64,000 nt of DNA from assembly GCF_037027445.1 (NCBI RefSeq), contig NZ_JBANDL010000002.1, positions 5,092,001 to 5,156,000 on the forward strand, written 5' to 3'. Shown here piece after piece: positions 25,470 through 34,050 of this stretch (position 1 is the first letter of the stretch; each line of letters starts with the position of its first letter). The notes below the pieces were generated by a model. It was not told where the DNA came from. It did not search any database and saw only the letters and a program-made list of their open reading frames with translations. A program made the position numbers and the translations under genes. Source of the stretch: Lysobacter firmicutimachus (GTDB taxonomy: Bacteria > Pseudomonadota > Gammaproteobacteria > Xanthomonadales > Xanthomonadaceae).

Positions 25470-26606
25470 TCATTCCGCCGCATCCGCGTCCGCGACGTCG
25501 AACAGATCGGACTGCGGCTGCGCCTCGTCCTCGCGCACGAAGCCCGACAGGCCGACCCCGACCAGGCGATAGCGGGTCTGCGCCGGCAGCTCGACCCGGC
25601 CGCGCAGCGCACCGGCGATCCGCGCCAGTTCGGCCGCGCCGGCCGGCGGCTGGGCGCCGGTCAGGCTGCGGGTGAGGATGCGGAAGTCGGCGGTCTTGAG
25701 CTTGAGCACCACGGTGCGCGCGATCCGGCCCGGGCTGCGCTGCAACTCGCGCTGGTAGCCCGCCCAGGTCTTGTCGGCGAGGCGGCGGATGTCCTCGTCC
25801 AGCGCATCCAACGGCAGATCTTCGGCGAAGGTGTCCTCGGACGAGATCTGCAGGGTCGGCCGCTCCGGCTCGACCGGATGCTCGTCGATGCCCAGCGACA
25901 GCTCGTGCAGGCGCCGGCCCCAGCGGCCGAAGCGTTGCTCCAGCGCCTGCGCGCCCAGTGCGCGCAGGTCGGCGACCACCGCCACGCCCAGGTCGGCCAG
26001 TTTGCGCTCCATGACCTTGCCGACCCCGGGCAGGCGCCCGACCGGAAGCGGCGCCAGGAAGGCCGCGACCTGGTGCGGCTTGATCACGAATAAGCCGTCG
26101 GGCTTGTTCCAGTCGGAGGCGATCTTGGCCAGGAACTTGTTCGGCGCCACCCCGGCCGAGGCGGTCAGCGCGGTCTCCTCGCGGATCGCGGCGCGGATCG
26201 CCTCGGCGGTGGCGGTGGCCGAGGGCAGGCCGGTCTTGGTCGCGGTGACGTCCAGGTAGGCCTCGTCCAGCGACAGCGGTTCGATCAGGTCGGTATGGCG
26301 GGCGAAGATCTCCCGCACCTGGCGCGACACCGCCTTGTAACGGACGAAATCCGGCGGCACGAACACCGCCTGCGGACACAGCCGCTCGGCGCGCACCGCC
26401 GGCATCGCCGAGCGCACGCCGAACTTGCGCGCCTCGTAGCTGGCCGCGCACACCACCGAGCGCGCGCCGCGCCAGGCCACCACCACCGGCCGGCCGCGCA
26501 AGGCCGGGTCGTCGCGCTGCTCGACCGAGGCATAGAACGCGTCCATGTCGATGTGCAGGACTTTGCGGCGCGGCGCGGGTTCGGCGGTGGCGGCGGTCGG
26601 GAGCAA
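25470..26606 (-). CDS. dinB: DNA polymerase IV (Y-family translesion polymerase)
   Basis: About 378 residues. Palm/catalytic motifs: VLHIDMDAFYASVEQRDD with D20 (and D22), and LSLDEAYLDVT with D114 and E115; helix-hairpin-helix in LPGVGKVMERKLADLG; and a C-terminal little-finger domain. It ends ESDLFDVADADAAE-like with QSDLF, a probable beta-clamp-binding motif. It copies past DNA lesions, usually under SOS control. No ATG or GTG lies before the catalytic motif in this frame; the only usual start codon is TTG at 26606, and no good ribosome site precedes it, so the exact start is uncertain. Confidence 0.92.
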   Translation of the reverse strand: MLPTAATAEPAPRRKVLHIDMDAFYASVEQRDDPALRGRPVVVAWRGARSVVCAASYEARKFGVRSAMPAVRAERLCPQAVFVPPDFVRYKAVSRQVREIFARHTDLIEPLSLDEAYLDVTATKTGLPSATATAEAIRAAIREETALTASAGVAPNKFLAKIASDWNKPDGLFVIKPHQVAAFLAPLPVGRLPGVGKVMERKLADLGVAVVADLRALGAQALEQRFGRWGRRLHELSLGIDEHPVEPERPTLQISSEDTFAEDLPLDALDEDIRRLADKTWAGYQRELQRSPGRIARTVVLKLKTADFRILTRSLTGAQPPAGAAELARIAGALRGRVELPAQTRYRLVGVGLSGFVREDEAQPQSDLFDVADADAAE

Positions 26607-26665
26607 GGCGGCGTGGCATCGGGCGACGCCGCCATGGTAGCGCCGCCGCGCGGCGCAGCCGGCTC

Positions 26666-27118
26666 TCAGGCCGCGATGTAGCGGCCTTCCAGTTCGTCGA
26701 CCTGGTTCAGCGCGCCGGAGTAGATGCCGTCGTCGCCGGACAGGTAGTCGGCTTCGCCGATCTGATTGACCAGGTTCTGATAGGCGGCGCTGACGGTCGG
26801 CGTGTCCTCCCAGATCGTGGTCTGGCCGACGATCCAGCGGTTGTCGGGGTAGTTCTGCAGCACCGCCATGACCTGCGCCACCGCGCCGTTGTCGAACCAG
26901 TTGTCGTTCGTGTCCATCAACGACAGGTGGATGCCGACGATCTGGGTGTCCTCGCCTTCGCCGCTGCTGGCGAGGATGCCGATGCAGGAGGTGAACGGGG
27001 TGAAGCGCACGGTGTCGATCAGCGGACCGCCGTTCGGCGGCACGGCCTGCGCGCTGGCCCAGTAACGCTCCGGAATCTGCAGCGGGTCGCCGGTCCATTG
27101 GAAGATCTGATAAGGCAT
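26666..27118 (-). CDS. Hypothetical protein without signal peptide, 150 aa
   Basis: A small, acidic, tryptophan-containing protein starting [20 protein letters not shown]. Strand-like stretches such as [19 protein letters not shown] and [17 protein letters not shown] alternate with short helices, and a single cysteine appears in FTSCIGIL. A strong ribosome site (AGGAGA, 9 bases before ATG) shows it is translated. The composition is unlike most neighbours (low arginine, rich in N, D, Q, T), similar to the GH18-like gene product at 5305-6219, which also lacks a signal peptide. I do not recognise a family. Confidence 0.65.
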   Translation of the reverse strand: MPYQIFQWTGDPLQIPERYWASAQAVPPNGGPLIDTVRFTPFTSCIGILASSGEGEDTQIVGIHLSLMDTNDNWFDNGAVAQVMAVLQNYPDNRWIVGQTTIWEDTPTVSAAYQNLVNQIGEADYLSGDDGIYSGALNQVDELEGRYIAA

Positions 27119-27333
27119 GTCGGTGTTCTCCTGTAGCACCGCGTGGTCGGGAAGCAGGCCCCGTTGCGGCACGACGCCGCAGATTGGACTTGTAGCGACG
27201 CCGTCGCGGCGGCGACATGCGGATCGAATTCCCAGTGCGTCGAGCGCCGCCATCGGCCGCCCGCGCAGCTGCATCGGCGATCTTCGCCGCGCGCACCGCT
27301 TCACGACTTCGGCGCGGCTGCGTTCTGCCGGAC

Positions 27334-27822
27334 ATGAACTTCGTACTGACCCTGCAAAGCGGCGCCCCGCGCGTCCCGGAACCCTGCTTCGCCGGCCTGC
27401 CCGAACCGGACTCGCCCGCGTTCGAATCGCTGTGCCGGTTCTGCGAGGACCATCAGGTCGACGTGCTGGCTTCGCTGCCCTGGGTCGCCGCGGAAGTCGC
27501 CGGCAAGGCCGGTTTCGGCGCGATGCTGCGGCTGGTGCACCGCCACGGCGGCCGCCGGCTGTACCTGCCGCGCGGCCGCGCCGCCTGCTCTTCGCGCATG
27601 GGCCTGTCGCTGGACCCGCTGACCCATCGCCAACTGCTCGACCGGGCCAGCGCCGCCGGCACCATCGAGATTCCCTCGGCCTGGGGCGTGTTCGTCGGCC
27701 TGCGCCGGGTCGGCATCCGCGCCGCGATCCGCAGCGGCCGCAGCTTGCGCGAGGTCGCCCATGCCTTCGGCGTGACCGAGCGCCACCTGCGCCGCGAGGC
27801 CGACGGCCTGCGCCCGAGCTGA
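27334..27822 (+). CDS. Mor-like transcriptional regulator (phage Mu Mor/C family resemblance)
   Basis: 162 residues. The middle part ([21 protein letters not shown]) resembles the Mor dimerisation strand GGxxLYIP, and the C-terminus has a clear helix-turn-helix ([32 protein letters not shown], about 133-160). Mor/C proteins activate late genes in Mu-like phages, but free-standing relatives exist in many chromosomes. No phage gene is nearby, so this is probably a domesticated regulator. The ATG at 27334 follows weak ribosome signals. It ends 77 bases before fbp on the same strand. Confidence 0.7.
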   Translation: MNFVLTLQSGAPRVPEPCFAGLPEPDSPAFESLCRFCEDHQVDVLASLPWVAAEVAGKAGFGAMLRLVHRHGGRRLYLPRGRAACSSRMGLSLDPLTHRQLLDRASAAGTIEIPSAWGVFVGLRRVGIRAAIRSGRSLREVAHAFGVTERHLRREADGLRPS

Positions 27823-27899
27823 ACGCGGGCCGGCGGCGAGGCGCCGCGCGGCCCGGCATCGGCGACAATGGCGCCCCTCGCCGCCACCGCCCCGAGCCC

Positions 27900-28943
27900 A
27901 TGTCCGCCGTACCCACGCCCAGCCCCAGCTCCGCCATCTCCCTGACCCGCTACCTGATCGAAGAACAGCGCGCCGGCCGCATCAACGCCGACCTGCGCCT
28001 GCTGATCGAAGTCGTCGCCCGCGCCTGCAAGACCATCTCGATCGCGGTCGGCAAGGGCGCCCTCGGCGGCGTGCTCGGCGACGCCGGCACGGGCAATATC
28101 CAGGGCGAGGCGCAGAAGAAGCTCGACGTGCTCAGCAACGAGATCCTGCTCGAAGCCAACGCCTGGGGCGGTCATCTCGCCGGACTGGCCTCGGAAGAGA
28201 TGGACACCTCGCACCCGATTCCCGACGTCTACCCGCGCGGCAACTACCTGCTGCTGTTCGATCCCCTCGACGGCTCGTCCAACATCGACGTCAACATCTC
28301 CGTCGGCACCATCTTCTCGGTGCTGCGCGCGCCCGACGGCGTCACCCAGGCCGAGGACAAGGACTTCCTGCAGCCCGGCACCGAGCAGGTCTGCGCCGGC
28401 TACACCACCTACGGCCCGAGCACGATGCTGGTGCTGACCATCGGCCACGGCACCCACGCCTTCACCCTCGACCGCGAGGTCGGCAGCTTCGTGCTGACCA
28501 CGCGCGACATGCGGATCCCCGAGGAAACCAAGGAATTCGCGGTCAACATGTCCAACCAGCGCCACTGGCAGCCGCCGATGCAGCGCTACGTCGCCGACCT
28601 GCTGACCGGCAAGGAAGGCCCGCGCGGCAAGGACTTCAACATGCGCTGGGTGGCCTCGATGGTCGCCGACGTGCATCGCATCCTGACCCGCGGCGGCATC
28701 TTCAGCTATCCGCTGGACGCCAAGTGCGCCGACAAGGGCGGCAAGCTGCGGTTGATGTACGAGGCCAACCCGATGAGCTTTCTGGTCGAGCAGGCCGGCG
28801 GCGCCGCCAGCACCGGCCGCCAGCGCATGCTGGAGGTGCGGCCGACCGGCCTGCACCAGCGCGTGCCGGTGTTCCTCGGCAGCAAGCACGAAGTCGAAGC
28901 GGCGGTGCGTTACCACCTGGAATACGATGCTGAACAGGGATAA
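27900..28943 (+). CDS. fbp: Fructose-1,6-bisphosphatase, class I
   Basis: 347 residues. The class I FBPase signatures are intact: [24 protein letters not shown], the metal-binding [25 protein letters not shown], and the C-terminal [22 protein letters not shown]. The enzyme removes the 1-phosphate of fructose-1,6-bisphosphate in gluconeogenesis. Length is about ten residues above the usual because of an S/P/T-rich N-terminus ([18 protein letters not shown]). The ATG at 27900 was chosen because it is the first in frame after the upstream regulator gene and is followed by the family N-terminus. Confidence 0.97.
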   Translation: MSAVPTPSPSSAISLTRYLIEEQRAGRINADLRLLIEVVARACKTISIAVGKGALGGVLGDAGTGNIQGEAQKKLDVLSNEILLEANAWGGHLAGLASEEMDTSHPIPDVYPRGNYLLLFDPLDGSSNIDVNISVGTIFSVLRAPDGVTQAEDKDFLQPGTEQVCAGYTTYGPSTMLVLTIGHGTHAFTLDREVGSFVLTTRDMRIPEETKEFAVNMSNQRHWQPPMQRYVADLLTGKEGPRGKDFNMRWVASMVADVHRILTRGGIFSYPLDAKCADKGGKLRLMYEANPMSFLVEQAGGAASTGRQRMLEVRPTGLHQRVPVFLGSKHEVEAAVRYHLEYDAEQG

Positions 28944-29033
28944 GCGCAGGTCCCGACGCCGCCGGCAGCGCTGAACCGGCGAACCGGGCCCCCAGCCCGG
29001 CTCGCCGCATACCACAATTTTTTTGCCGTATAT

Positions 29034-29055
29034 CGGACAGATGTCACATTGTCCG
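29034..29055. promoter_or_regulatory. Palindromic operator candidate upstream of the sigma-54 activator gene
   Basis: CGGACA (29034-29039) and TGTCCG (29050-29055) flank the inner palindrome ATGTCACAT (29041-29049). It lies about 76 bases before the activator start in an unusually AT-rich stretch (CACAATTTTTTTGCCGTATA before it, TTTACATAAAG after it). A dimeric regulator could bind here, perhaps the activator itself. Confidence 0.5.
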
Positions 29056-29130
29056 CATCCGGTTGCTATCTTCGTTTACATAAAGACTTGCGGTAGTTCA
29101 TGGCGCGCTCGCGCCGGTGGGGAACCTGCG

Positions 29131-30585
29131 ATGTCGAATCACGCACAGCGCGACCTGGGGGGTCGCCACGCGGCCACGATCTTGCCGCCGCCGCTCGCGG
29201 CGGCGCCGGACGGCCTGCGCGAACTGCTCTATCTCAGTCCCGGCGGCGCCGGGCGCATGCATGCGCTGACCGCGCTCAAGGCGCTGGGCTGGAACCTGCG
29301 CCGCGCCGCCGACGCGCGCAGCGCGCTGCGCCAGCTGCACGCGAGCCCGCACACGCCGCATGCGGTGCTGGTGGACTTGCGCGAAGGCTTCACCGCCCGC
29401 GATCTCAGCGAACTCGGTCCGGCCCTGACCGCGGCCAACGCGGGCTGGATCGCCGGCATCCACGCCGAACAACTCGGCGACGCGCTGGTGCGGCGGCTGA
29501 TCCGCGACTATTGCTACGACTACGTCACCCTGCCCTGTCCCGAGGCGGTGCTGCACACGGTGATCGGCCACGGCCACGGCATGGCGGCGTTGTCCTGCGG
29601 CCAGCATCGCGGCGCCGAACACCACCACGTCGACGGCATGATCGGCGAATGCGAAGGCGTGCGCACGTTGTGCCGCATGCTCGGCAAGGCCGCCAGCAGC
29701 GACGCGCCGGTGTTCATCGCCGGCGAGACCGGCACCGGCAAAGAGCTGGCGGCGATGGCCCTGCACCGGCATTCCTCGCGCAGCCGCGCACCGTTCGCGG
29801 CGATCAACTGCGGCGCGATTCCGCACAACCTGGTCGAATCCGAGCTGTTCGGCTACGAGCGCGGCGCCTTCACCGGCGCGCAGCAGCGCAAGCTCGGCCG
29901 GATCGAGCTGGCCAACGGCGGCACCTTGTTCCTCGACGAAATCGGCGACCTGCCGCTGGACAGCCAGACCTCGCTGCTGCGCTTCCTCGAACAGGGCACG
30001 ATCGAGCGCGTCGGCGGCCAGGGCCCGATCCCGGTCGACGTGCGCATCGTGTCGGCGACCCACCACGATCTGGACGCCGCGGTCGGGGCCGGCCGCTTCC
30101 GCGCCGATCTCTATCACCGCCTGTGCGTGCTGCGCATGCAGATGCCGCCGCTGCGCGAGCGCGGTGGCGACATCGACCTGCTCGCCGACTACGCCCTGCG
30201 CCGCTATTCGCAGGAAGGCCGGCGCGGCTTCAAGGGGTTCTCGCCCTGCGCGCGCCAGGCCATGCAGCGCCACGCCTGGCCCGGCAACGTGCGCGAGCTG
30301 ATCAACCGCGTGCGCCAGGCCGTGGTCATGGCCGAGGGACGCTACATCACCGCCGCCGACCTGCGCATCGGCGACGCGGCCTCGGAACGGCCGATGACCT
30401 TGGAGGAAGCGCGCGACGTCGCTACCCGCGAGGCGATCGAGCGCGCGCTCAAGCGCAATCGCCAGCGCCTGGGCGAATCGGCGCGCGAGTTGGGCGTATC
30501 GCGAGTGACGCTGTACCGGCTGATGCTGAAGCTGGGCATGCGCAGCGGCGAGGACGACGCCGAGCAGGACGCGCAACCCGCCTGA
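29131..30585 (+). CDS. VpsR-like sigma-54-dependent transcriptional activator
   Basis: 484 residues. The N-terminal ~130 residues look like a receiver fold (ELLYLSPGGAG, HAVLVDLREG with D82) but lack the acidic pair after strand 1, as in VpsR-type regulators. Then the AAA+ domain: Walker A GETGTGKE (198-205), sigma-54 loop GAFTGA (245-250), Walker B GGTLFLDE (263-270), arginine finger region PPLRERGGD and WPGNVREL. A Fis-type helix-turn-helix closes it (RQRLGESARELGVSRVTLYRLMLKLG). It must work with sigma-54 RNA polymerase. Its closest sigma-54 promoter match in the window is upstream of the amyloid operon (36996-37011), so control of that operon is a strong guess. VpsR relatives respond to cyclic di-GMP. 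Confidence 0.93.
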   Translation: MSNHAQRDLGGRHAATILPPPLAAAPDGLRELLYLSPGGAGRMHALTALKALGWNLRRAADARSALRQLHASPHTPHAVLVDLREGFTARDLSELGPALTAANAGWIAGIHAEQLGDALVRRLIRDYCYDYVTLPCPEAVLHTVIGHGHGMAALSCGQHRGAEHHHVDGMIGECEGVRTLCRMLGKAASSDAPVFIAGETGTGKELAAMALHRHSSRSRAPFAAINCGAIPHNLVESELFGYERGAFTGAQQRKLGRIELANGGTLFLDEIGDLPLDSQTSLLRFLEQGTIERVGGQGPIPVDVRIVSATHHDLDAAVGAGRFRADLYHRLCVLRMQMPPLRERGGDIDLLADYALRRYSQEGRRGFKGFSPCARQAMQRHAWPGNVRELINRVRQAVVMAEGRYITAADLRIGDAASERPMTLEEARDVATREAIERALKRNRQRLGESARELGVSRVTLYRLMLKLGMRSGEDDAEQDAQPA

Positions 30586-30654
30586 ACCGGCTGCCCGAAC
30601 GTCCGGTTCCCCTCTCATTCGCAGCGCCGCTTCGGCGCCATCACCGGGTGCGCC

Positions 30655-30882
30655 ATGAGCGAGCACGGCGAAGAACTCAACGAGTGGCTGATGGAATTGT
30701 TCGCCGGGCTCAACGAGCGCGAACGCAAAGTACTGCATCGGCGCTTCGGCATCGACGACCCGATCGCGGCGATGCGCGCGGCCGCCGGCGAACTGGAGTC
30801 GACCCGGGCGCGGGTACGCGCCATCCAGGCCCGCTTCGAGCAGGACGCTGCCGAGGACGAAGGCCCGGACCGCGCCGCCTGA
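30655..30882 (+). CDS. Stand-alone sigma-70 region 4-like protein, 75 aa
   Basis: The stretch FAGLNERERKVLHRRFGID is nearly the region 4.1 sequence of RpoD-type sigma factors (AGLTxREAKVLRMRFGID). After a one-residue-shorter loop, ESTRARVRAIQARF aligns with VTRERIRQIEAKAL, the promoter -35 recognition helix. There is no region 2 or 3 and no room for one. It could bind the beta-flap of RNA polymerase or -35 DNA as a co-activator, decoy or anti-sigma; this is inference. It lies 69 bases after the sigma-54 activator gene on the same strand and is likely co-transcribed. Confidence 0.75.
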   Translation: MSEHGEELNEWLMELFAGLNERERKVLHRRFGIDDPIAAMRAAAGELESTRARVRAIQARFEQDAAEDEGPDRAA

Positions 30883-30899
30883 GCGGCCGCGGCGCGGAC

Positions 30900-30931
30900 A
30901 AAAAAAGGGCGAAAGCCTCACACTTTCGCCC
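30900..30931 (-). terminator. Intrinsic terminator of the amyloid operon
   Basis: Read on the minus strand: GGGCGAAAG, 7-base loop, CTTTCGCCC, then seven T (complement of 30900-30906). A perfect 9-bp stem with U-tract, 155 bases past the stop of the last amyloid-operon gene. The plus-strand side has no T-run, so it does not end the sigma-region-4 gene. Confidence 0.88.
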
Positions 30932-31085
30932 CGGCGCCCGCGCCGGAACGGCGCTGCAGCGCGAAACCCGATCTGTCGATTGCGTCGTCTCGGCGACGCG
31001 GCCCCTGTTCTCCCCCTGTCTTTGCCCTTTGCGGCGATCCGGTTCCGGCGGTTCGGTCGCGGCGATCGGCCCCTTTCGCTGCGGA

Positions 31086-32423
31086 TCAGAACGACTTGGA
31101 ACCGCGCAGTGAAAACACGAAGTTCGGCGCGTCCGGGGTCAGTCCGGCGGCGAGCTGGCCGTTGAGGGTCCAGCCCGACGGCAGCACATAGCTGGCGCCG
31201 ATGTTGAGCGTGGTGCTGTTGCTGGAACTGCCCGGCACGCGCCGCATGGGCCCGCCGGGCGCGGTGGTGTGGGTGGCGCCGGTCTGGGCGGTGGCGACGC
31301 TGAAGCTGATCGCCGAACGGTCGTTGAGCGCGATCGCCAGGCCGCCGCTGAGCTGGATGGTATTGCCCAGCGCCACTTCCGCCGGCGACACCTGTTCCAG
31401 CACCGGCGAGATATCGTCGAAGTCGGTCGGTCTGTTGTAGGTGTAGCCGATGTTGCCGAACAGGATCACCGGATCGTAGGTGCGCAGGGCCGATACGTTG
31501 AAGGTCGCGCTCCACACGCCCGAGCCGGTCGGCAGCTCTTCGGGGATGTTGAGGTTGTTGTTGTTGTCGTCGGGCTGGATCAACTTGAGCCCGAACGGAT
31601 CGCGCCCGGTCGGCGCGCGCACGCGCAGGCTGGTGACGATGTCGGGCCAGCGCGGCGATTCCTTGACCCACTGGTAGTACACCGCGGCGCTGGCGTCGCC
31701 GAGCCCCTGCGAGCGCATGCTGACTTCGCTGACCACGCTGGACGCGCCGCCGGCGCCGCCGCTGACGAAGCGCGAATCGCGATAGACGTAGGGCACGCTG
31801 GCCTCGACGCTGAGCCGGTCGGTCAGGCCGTAGCGGCCGGTGAGCTCCAGCGTGCCGACGGTGGCTTTGGTCTGGTCGAGGTTGATGCTGCCCAGAAAGA
31901 TCGCGTCCAGGGCCAGGAAACCGCTGAGCGCGAGTTGGCGACGGTCGTAGTAGCTGTAGCTGAAGCCGGCGTCGAAGGTGAACTTGCGCTGGAACAAGGG
32001 CGCGTGCTCGCGCACCACCAGCGCCTTTTCCTGCTCGCGCCGCTGGGCGTCCTCGTCGCGCTGGGTCTGGCCGATCTGCACCGTGCCGTCCTGCGCGCTC
32101 TGCGCGACCCGCGCCTCCTCCTCGGTGGCGGTGGCCGAGGCCTTGCGCTGCGCCTCTTCGGCGACCGTGCGCGCGACCTTGGCCGCATTGTCCTGCATCG
32201 AGGCGTCGCCGCCGAGGCCGCGCCCGCGCTGGCTCAGTTCCATCTCGTCGACCTGCTGGCGCAGGCGTTCGATCTCGGCGCGTTGCGCGGCCAGCTCGCG
32301 GCTCATTTCGAGCATGCGCTGGTGCAGGGACAGGGTCGGGCCGTCGTCGGTTTCGGCGGCGACGGCCGGGAGCGCGATCGCGAGCATCAGCGCGACCGAC
32401 AAGGGAGCGAGGGCTGGGCGCAT
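31086..32423 (-). CDS. fapF: FapF-like outer-membrane amyloid exporter (coiled coil plus beta-barrel)
   Basis: 445 residues: signal peptide to about 22, then a heptad-rich coiled coil (LHQRMLEMSRELAAQRAEIERLRQQVDEMEL, about 33-65), a polar linker, and a beta-barrel from about 145 (FTFDAGFSYSYYDRRQ, LELTGRYGLTDRLSVEASVPYVYR, SALRTYDPVILFGNIGYTYNR) ending in a final F (RGSKSF). FapF of Pseudomonas is a barrel whose N-terminal helical coiled coil plugs and gates the pore; this protein has the same layout and occupies the same last position after FapB, C, D, E. It should export the fibril subunits across the outer membrane. Confidence 0.82.
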   Translation of the reverse strand: MRPALAPLSVALMLAIALPAVAAETDDGPTLSLHQRMLEMSRELAAQRAEIERLRQQVDEMELSQRGRGLGGDASMQDNAAKVARTVAEEAQRKASATATEEEARVAQSAQDGTVQIGQTQRDEDAQRREQEKALVVREHAPLFQRKFTFDAGFSYSYYDRRQLALSGFLALDAIFLGSINLDQTKATVGTLELTGRYGLTDRLSVEASVPYVYRDSRFVSGGAGGASSVVSEVSMRSQGLGDASAAVYYQWVKESPRWPDIVTSLRVRAPTGRDPFGLKLIQPDDNNNNLNIPEELPTGSGVWSATFNVSALRTYDPVILFGNIGYTYNRPTDFDDISPVLEQVSPAEVALGNTIQLSGGLAIALNDRSAISFSVATAQTGATHTTAPGGPMRRVPGSSSNSTTLNIGASYVLPSGWTLNGQLAAGLTPDAPNFVFSLRGSKSF

Positions 32424-32458
32424 GGTCTCGGCGTCCGTGGCAAGAGGAGAGGGAGCGC

Positions 32459-33199
32459 TCAGCGAGGCAGCGCGCGCAGGCTTTCCAAGGCTTGTTGCAG
32501 ACCCAGTTGCTGGCTCAGTTGCGGCGTGATCGGAGCGCTGACGAACTGCAACTGCAGGCTGTTGCTGCCGGTCAGATCGTTGCCGGCGATGCGGCCGAAC
32601 TGGACGATGCCGCCGCCGGCGGCCGGGTCCAGACGCTGTTGCAGGGTCGCGCCGGGACCGGCGACGCCGAGCTGCACGCCGCCGTCGAGGAAGGTGACTT
32701 GCGCGGTCATCGGGCCGGCGCTGGAGGCGGCCTGGGTCTGACCGTTGAAGCCGCTGGCGTCGACGCTGTCGACGAAGCCGATCCGGGTCAGGTTGGACAG
32801 ACGGTTGCGGTCGCCGGCGATCTGGGCGATCTGGCCGATGCCCTGCACCGATACCTGCTCGGCGCCGCTGGCGGTCGCCGGCGTCGCCTCGGGCAGGCCG
32901 GAGCCGGCTTCGGCCTGGCTGCGCGCATCGGTCTGCACCGAAAAGCCGCCGCCCTCGCGCTGCACCAGCATCGAGCCGCGGGCGCTGGCCAGGCCTTGCT
33001 GCGGCGTGTGCAGGCTGGAGACCAAATCGACCCGCAGGCCGACCAGCATCTGCGCACCGAAGTAACGTCCGCTGATCGTCGCCAGGGTCGCCTCATCGAC
33101 CAGATCGACTTTCAGAGGGGGCAGGGCGGCCGCGGGTTGGACCGCGGCCGCCGCTGCCACGAGGGCCGCGAACATGGCACAGGGGGATGGACAGTTCAT
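32459..33199 (-). CDS. FapE-position exported protein of the amyloid operon
   Basis: 246 residues with signal peptide (MFAALVAAAAAVQPAAA). The mature protein starts LPPLKVDLVDEATLATISGRYFGAQMLVGLRVDLVSS and continues as repeating strand-like segments rich in Q, G, S, A and N (for example GSNSLQLQFVSAPITPQLSQQLGLQQALESL at the end). No cysteines in the mature part. It lies between the FapD-like and FapF-like genes, exactly where fapE sits in Pseudomonas, and its composition suggests a minor fibril or chaperone component; sequence similarity to FapE cannot be confirmed by eye. The start at 33199 has a GAGGTG ribosome site; a GTG 30 bases upstream is weaker. Confidence 0.7.
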   Translation of the reverse strand: MNCPSPCAMFAALVAAAAAVQPAAALPPLKVDLVDEATLATISGRYFGAQMLVGLRVDLVSSLHTPQQGLASARGSMLVQREGGGFSVQTDARSQAEAGSGLPEATPATASGAEQVSVQGIGQIAQIAGDRNRLSNLTRIGFVDSVDASGFNGQTQAASSAGPMTAQVTFLDGGVQLGVAGPGATLQQRLDPAAGGGIVQFGRIAGNDLTGSNSLQLQFVSAPITPQLSQQLGLQQALESLRALPR

Positions 33200-33232
33200 C
33201 GGGCACCTCGCAAGCGGTACGCGTCGCACGTG

Positions 33233-33961
33233 TCAGAACAAATCGGTAACGACCAGGCCGAACTCGACCACCCGCGGCGGCGCGGTGGCGCGGTCGAGCG
33301 CGTCCACCCGGCGCTCCAGCGCCGGCGAGCTGCGGTGGTTGACCAGATAGGAATCGGCGCGCATCGGCCGGTCGCCGACCACCGCGAGCACGATGCCGTT
33401 CCAGCCGCGGACGAAATCGGCTTCCGGCATGACCCGGTGGCCGAGCGCCGGATCGGCGACGAACACTCGCCCGCCGGCCGCGCCCTTGACCACCACGAAA
33501 TGGCGATAGCCCTTCAGGTCGAGCAGGGCGATCACCGGCATCTGCAAGCGGTACAGCGCGTCGGGCTCGATGCGGAACCCGTGCGCGCGCATGCCGATGC
33601 CGGAGACGTAACGCTTCATGTCCAGCATCGAGAACCCGTTGCGCACCACTTCCTTCGGATCGACCCCGACCATCATCTTCTTGATCAGCTCGGCCTCGCT
33701 CACCTCCAGGCCGTAGCCGTAGTGGAGCAGGCTGGCCAACGCCGCCGAGCCGCAACTGAAGTCGTAGCGCTGCTGCATCAGGTCGCGGTAGCGCAGATCG
33801 CGCATCGTGCGCATCGGCTTGATGCCGGGCACCGCGCCGTTGCCGACCAGACGGGTGACGTCGACCGGCACGCTGCGCTCGCCGGGCGACTGCGCATGCG
33901 CCGCGCCCGCGGCGAGCAGGGCGCAGAGGCAGACGGCGAGGGTACGGATCGGCGGGGTCAT
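33233..33961 (-). CDS. fapD: FapD-like C39-family cysteine protease
   Basis: 242 residues with a signal peptide (TLAVCLCALLAAGAAHAQ). The C39 fold is clear: QRYDFSCGSAALASLLHYGYG with nucleophile C70, GYRHFVVVKG with H144, and VFVADPALGH with D160, so the triad is complete. C39 domains in bacteriocin exporters cut at double-glycine sites; FapD is the periplasmic, free-standing relative required for fibril formation in Pseudomonas. It follows the two fibril subunit genes, as in fapABCDEF. The open frame extends upstream but the ATG at 33961 directly precedes the signal peptide. Confidence 0.88.
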   Translation of the reverse strand: MTPPIRTLAVCLCALLAAGAAHAQSPGERSVPVDVTRLVGNGAVPGIKPMRTMRDLRYRDLMQQRYDFSCGSAALASLLHYGYGLEVSEAELIKKMMVGVDPKEVVRNGFSMLDMKRYVSGIGMRAHGFRIEPDALYRLQMPVIALLDLKGYRHFVVVKGAAGGRVFVADPALGHRVMPEADFVRGWNGIVLAVVGDRPMRADSYLVNHRSSPALERRVDALDRATAPPRVVEFGLVVTDLF

Positions 33962-34050
33962 GGCCTTGGATAACGACGCTGGACGCGATGCGCGGGAGGG
34001 AACTCGATCCGCGGCGGCCGGGGGCGACCGTCGCGGACCGAGAGTGCGGC

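Noticed and set aside
27117..27899. Long N-terminal extension of fbp
   Set aside because: The upstream frame lies inside the Mor-like gene region and has no protein character; the family N-terminus starts at 27900.
29042..29048. Second ECF41 promoter (TGTCACA) upstream of the sigma-54 activator
   Set aside because: No CGTC follows at 16 bases; it is part of a palindrome instead.
30907..30931. Terminator for the sigma-region-4 gene on the plus strand
   Set aside because: The U-tract is on the minus-strand side, so it serves the leftward amyloid operon.
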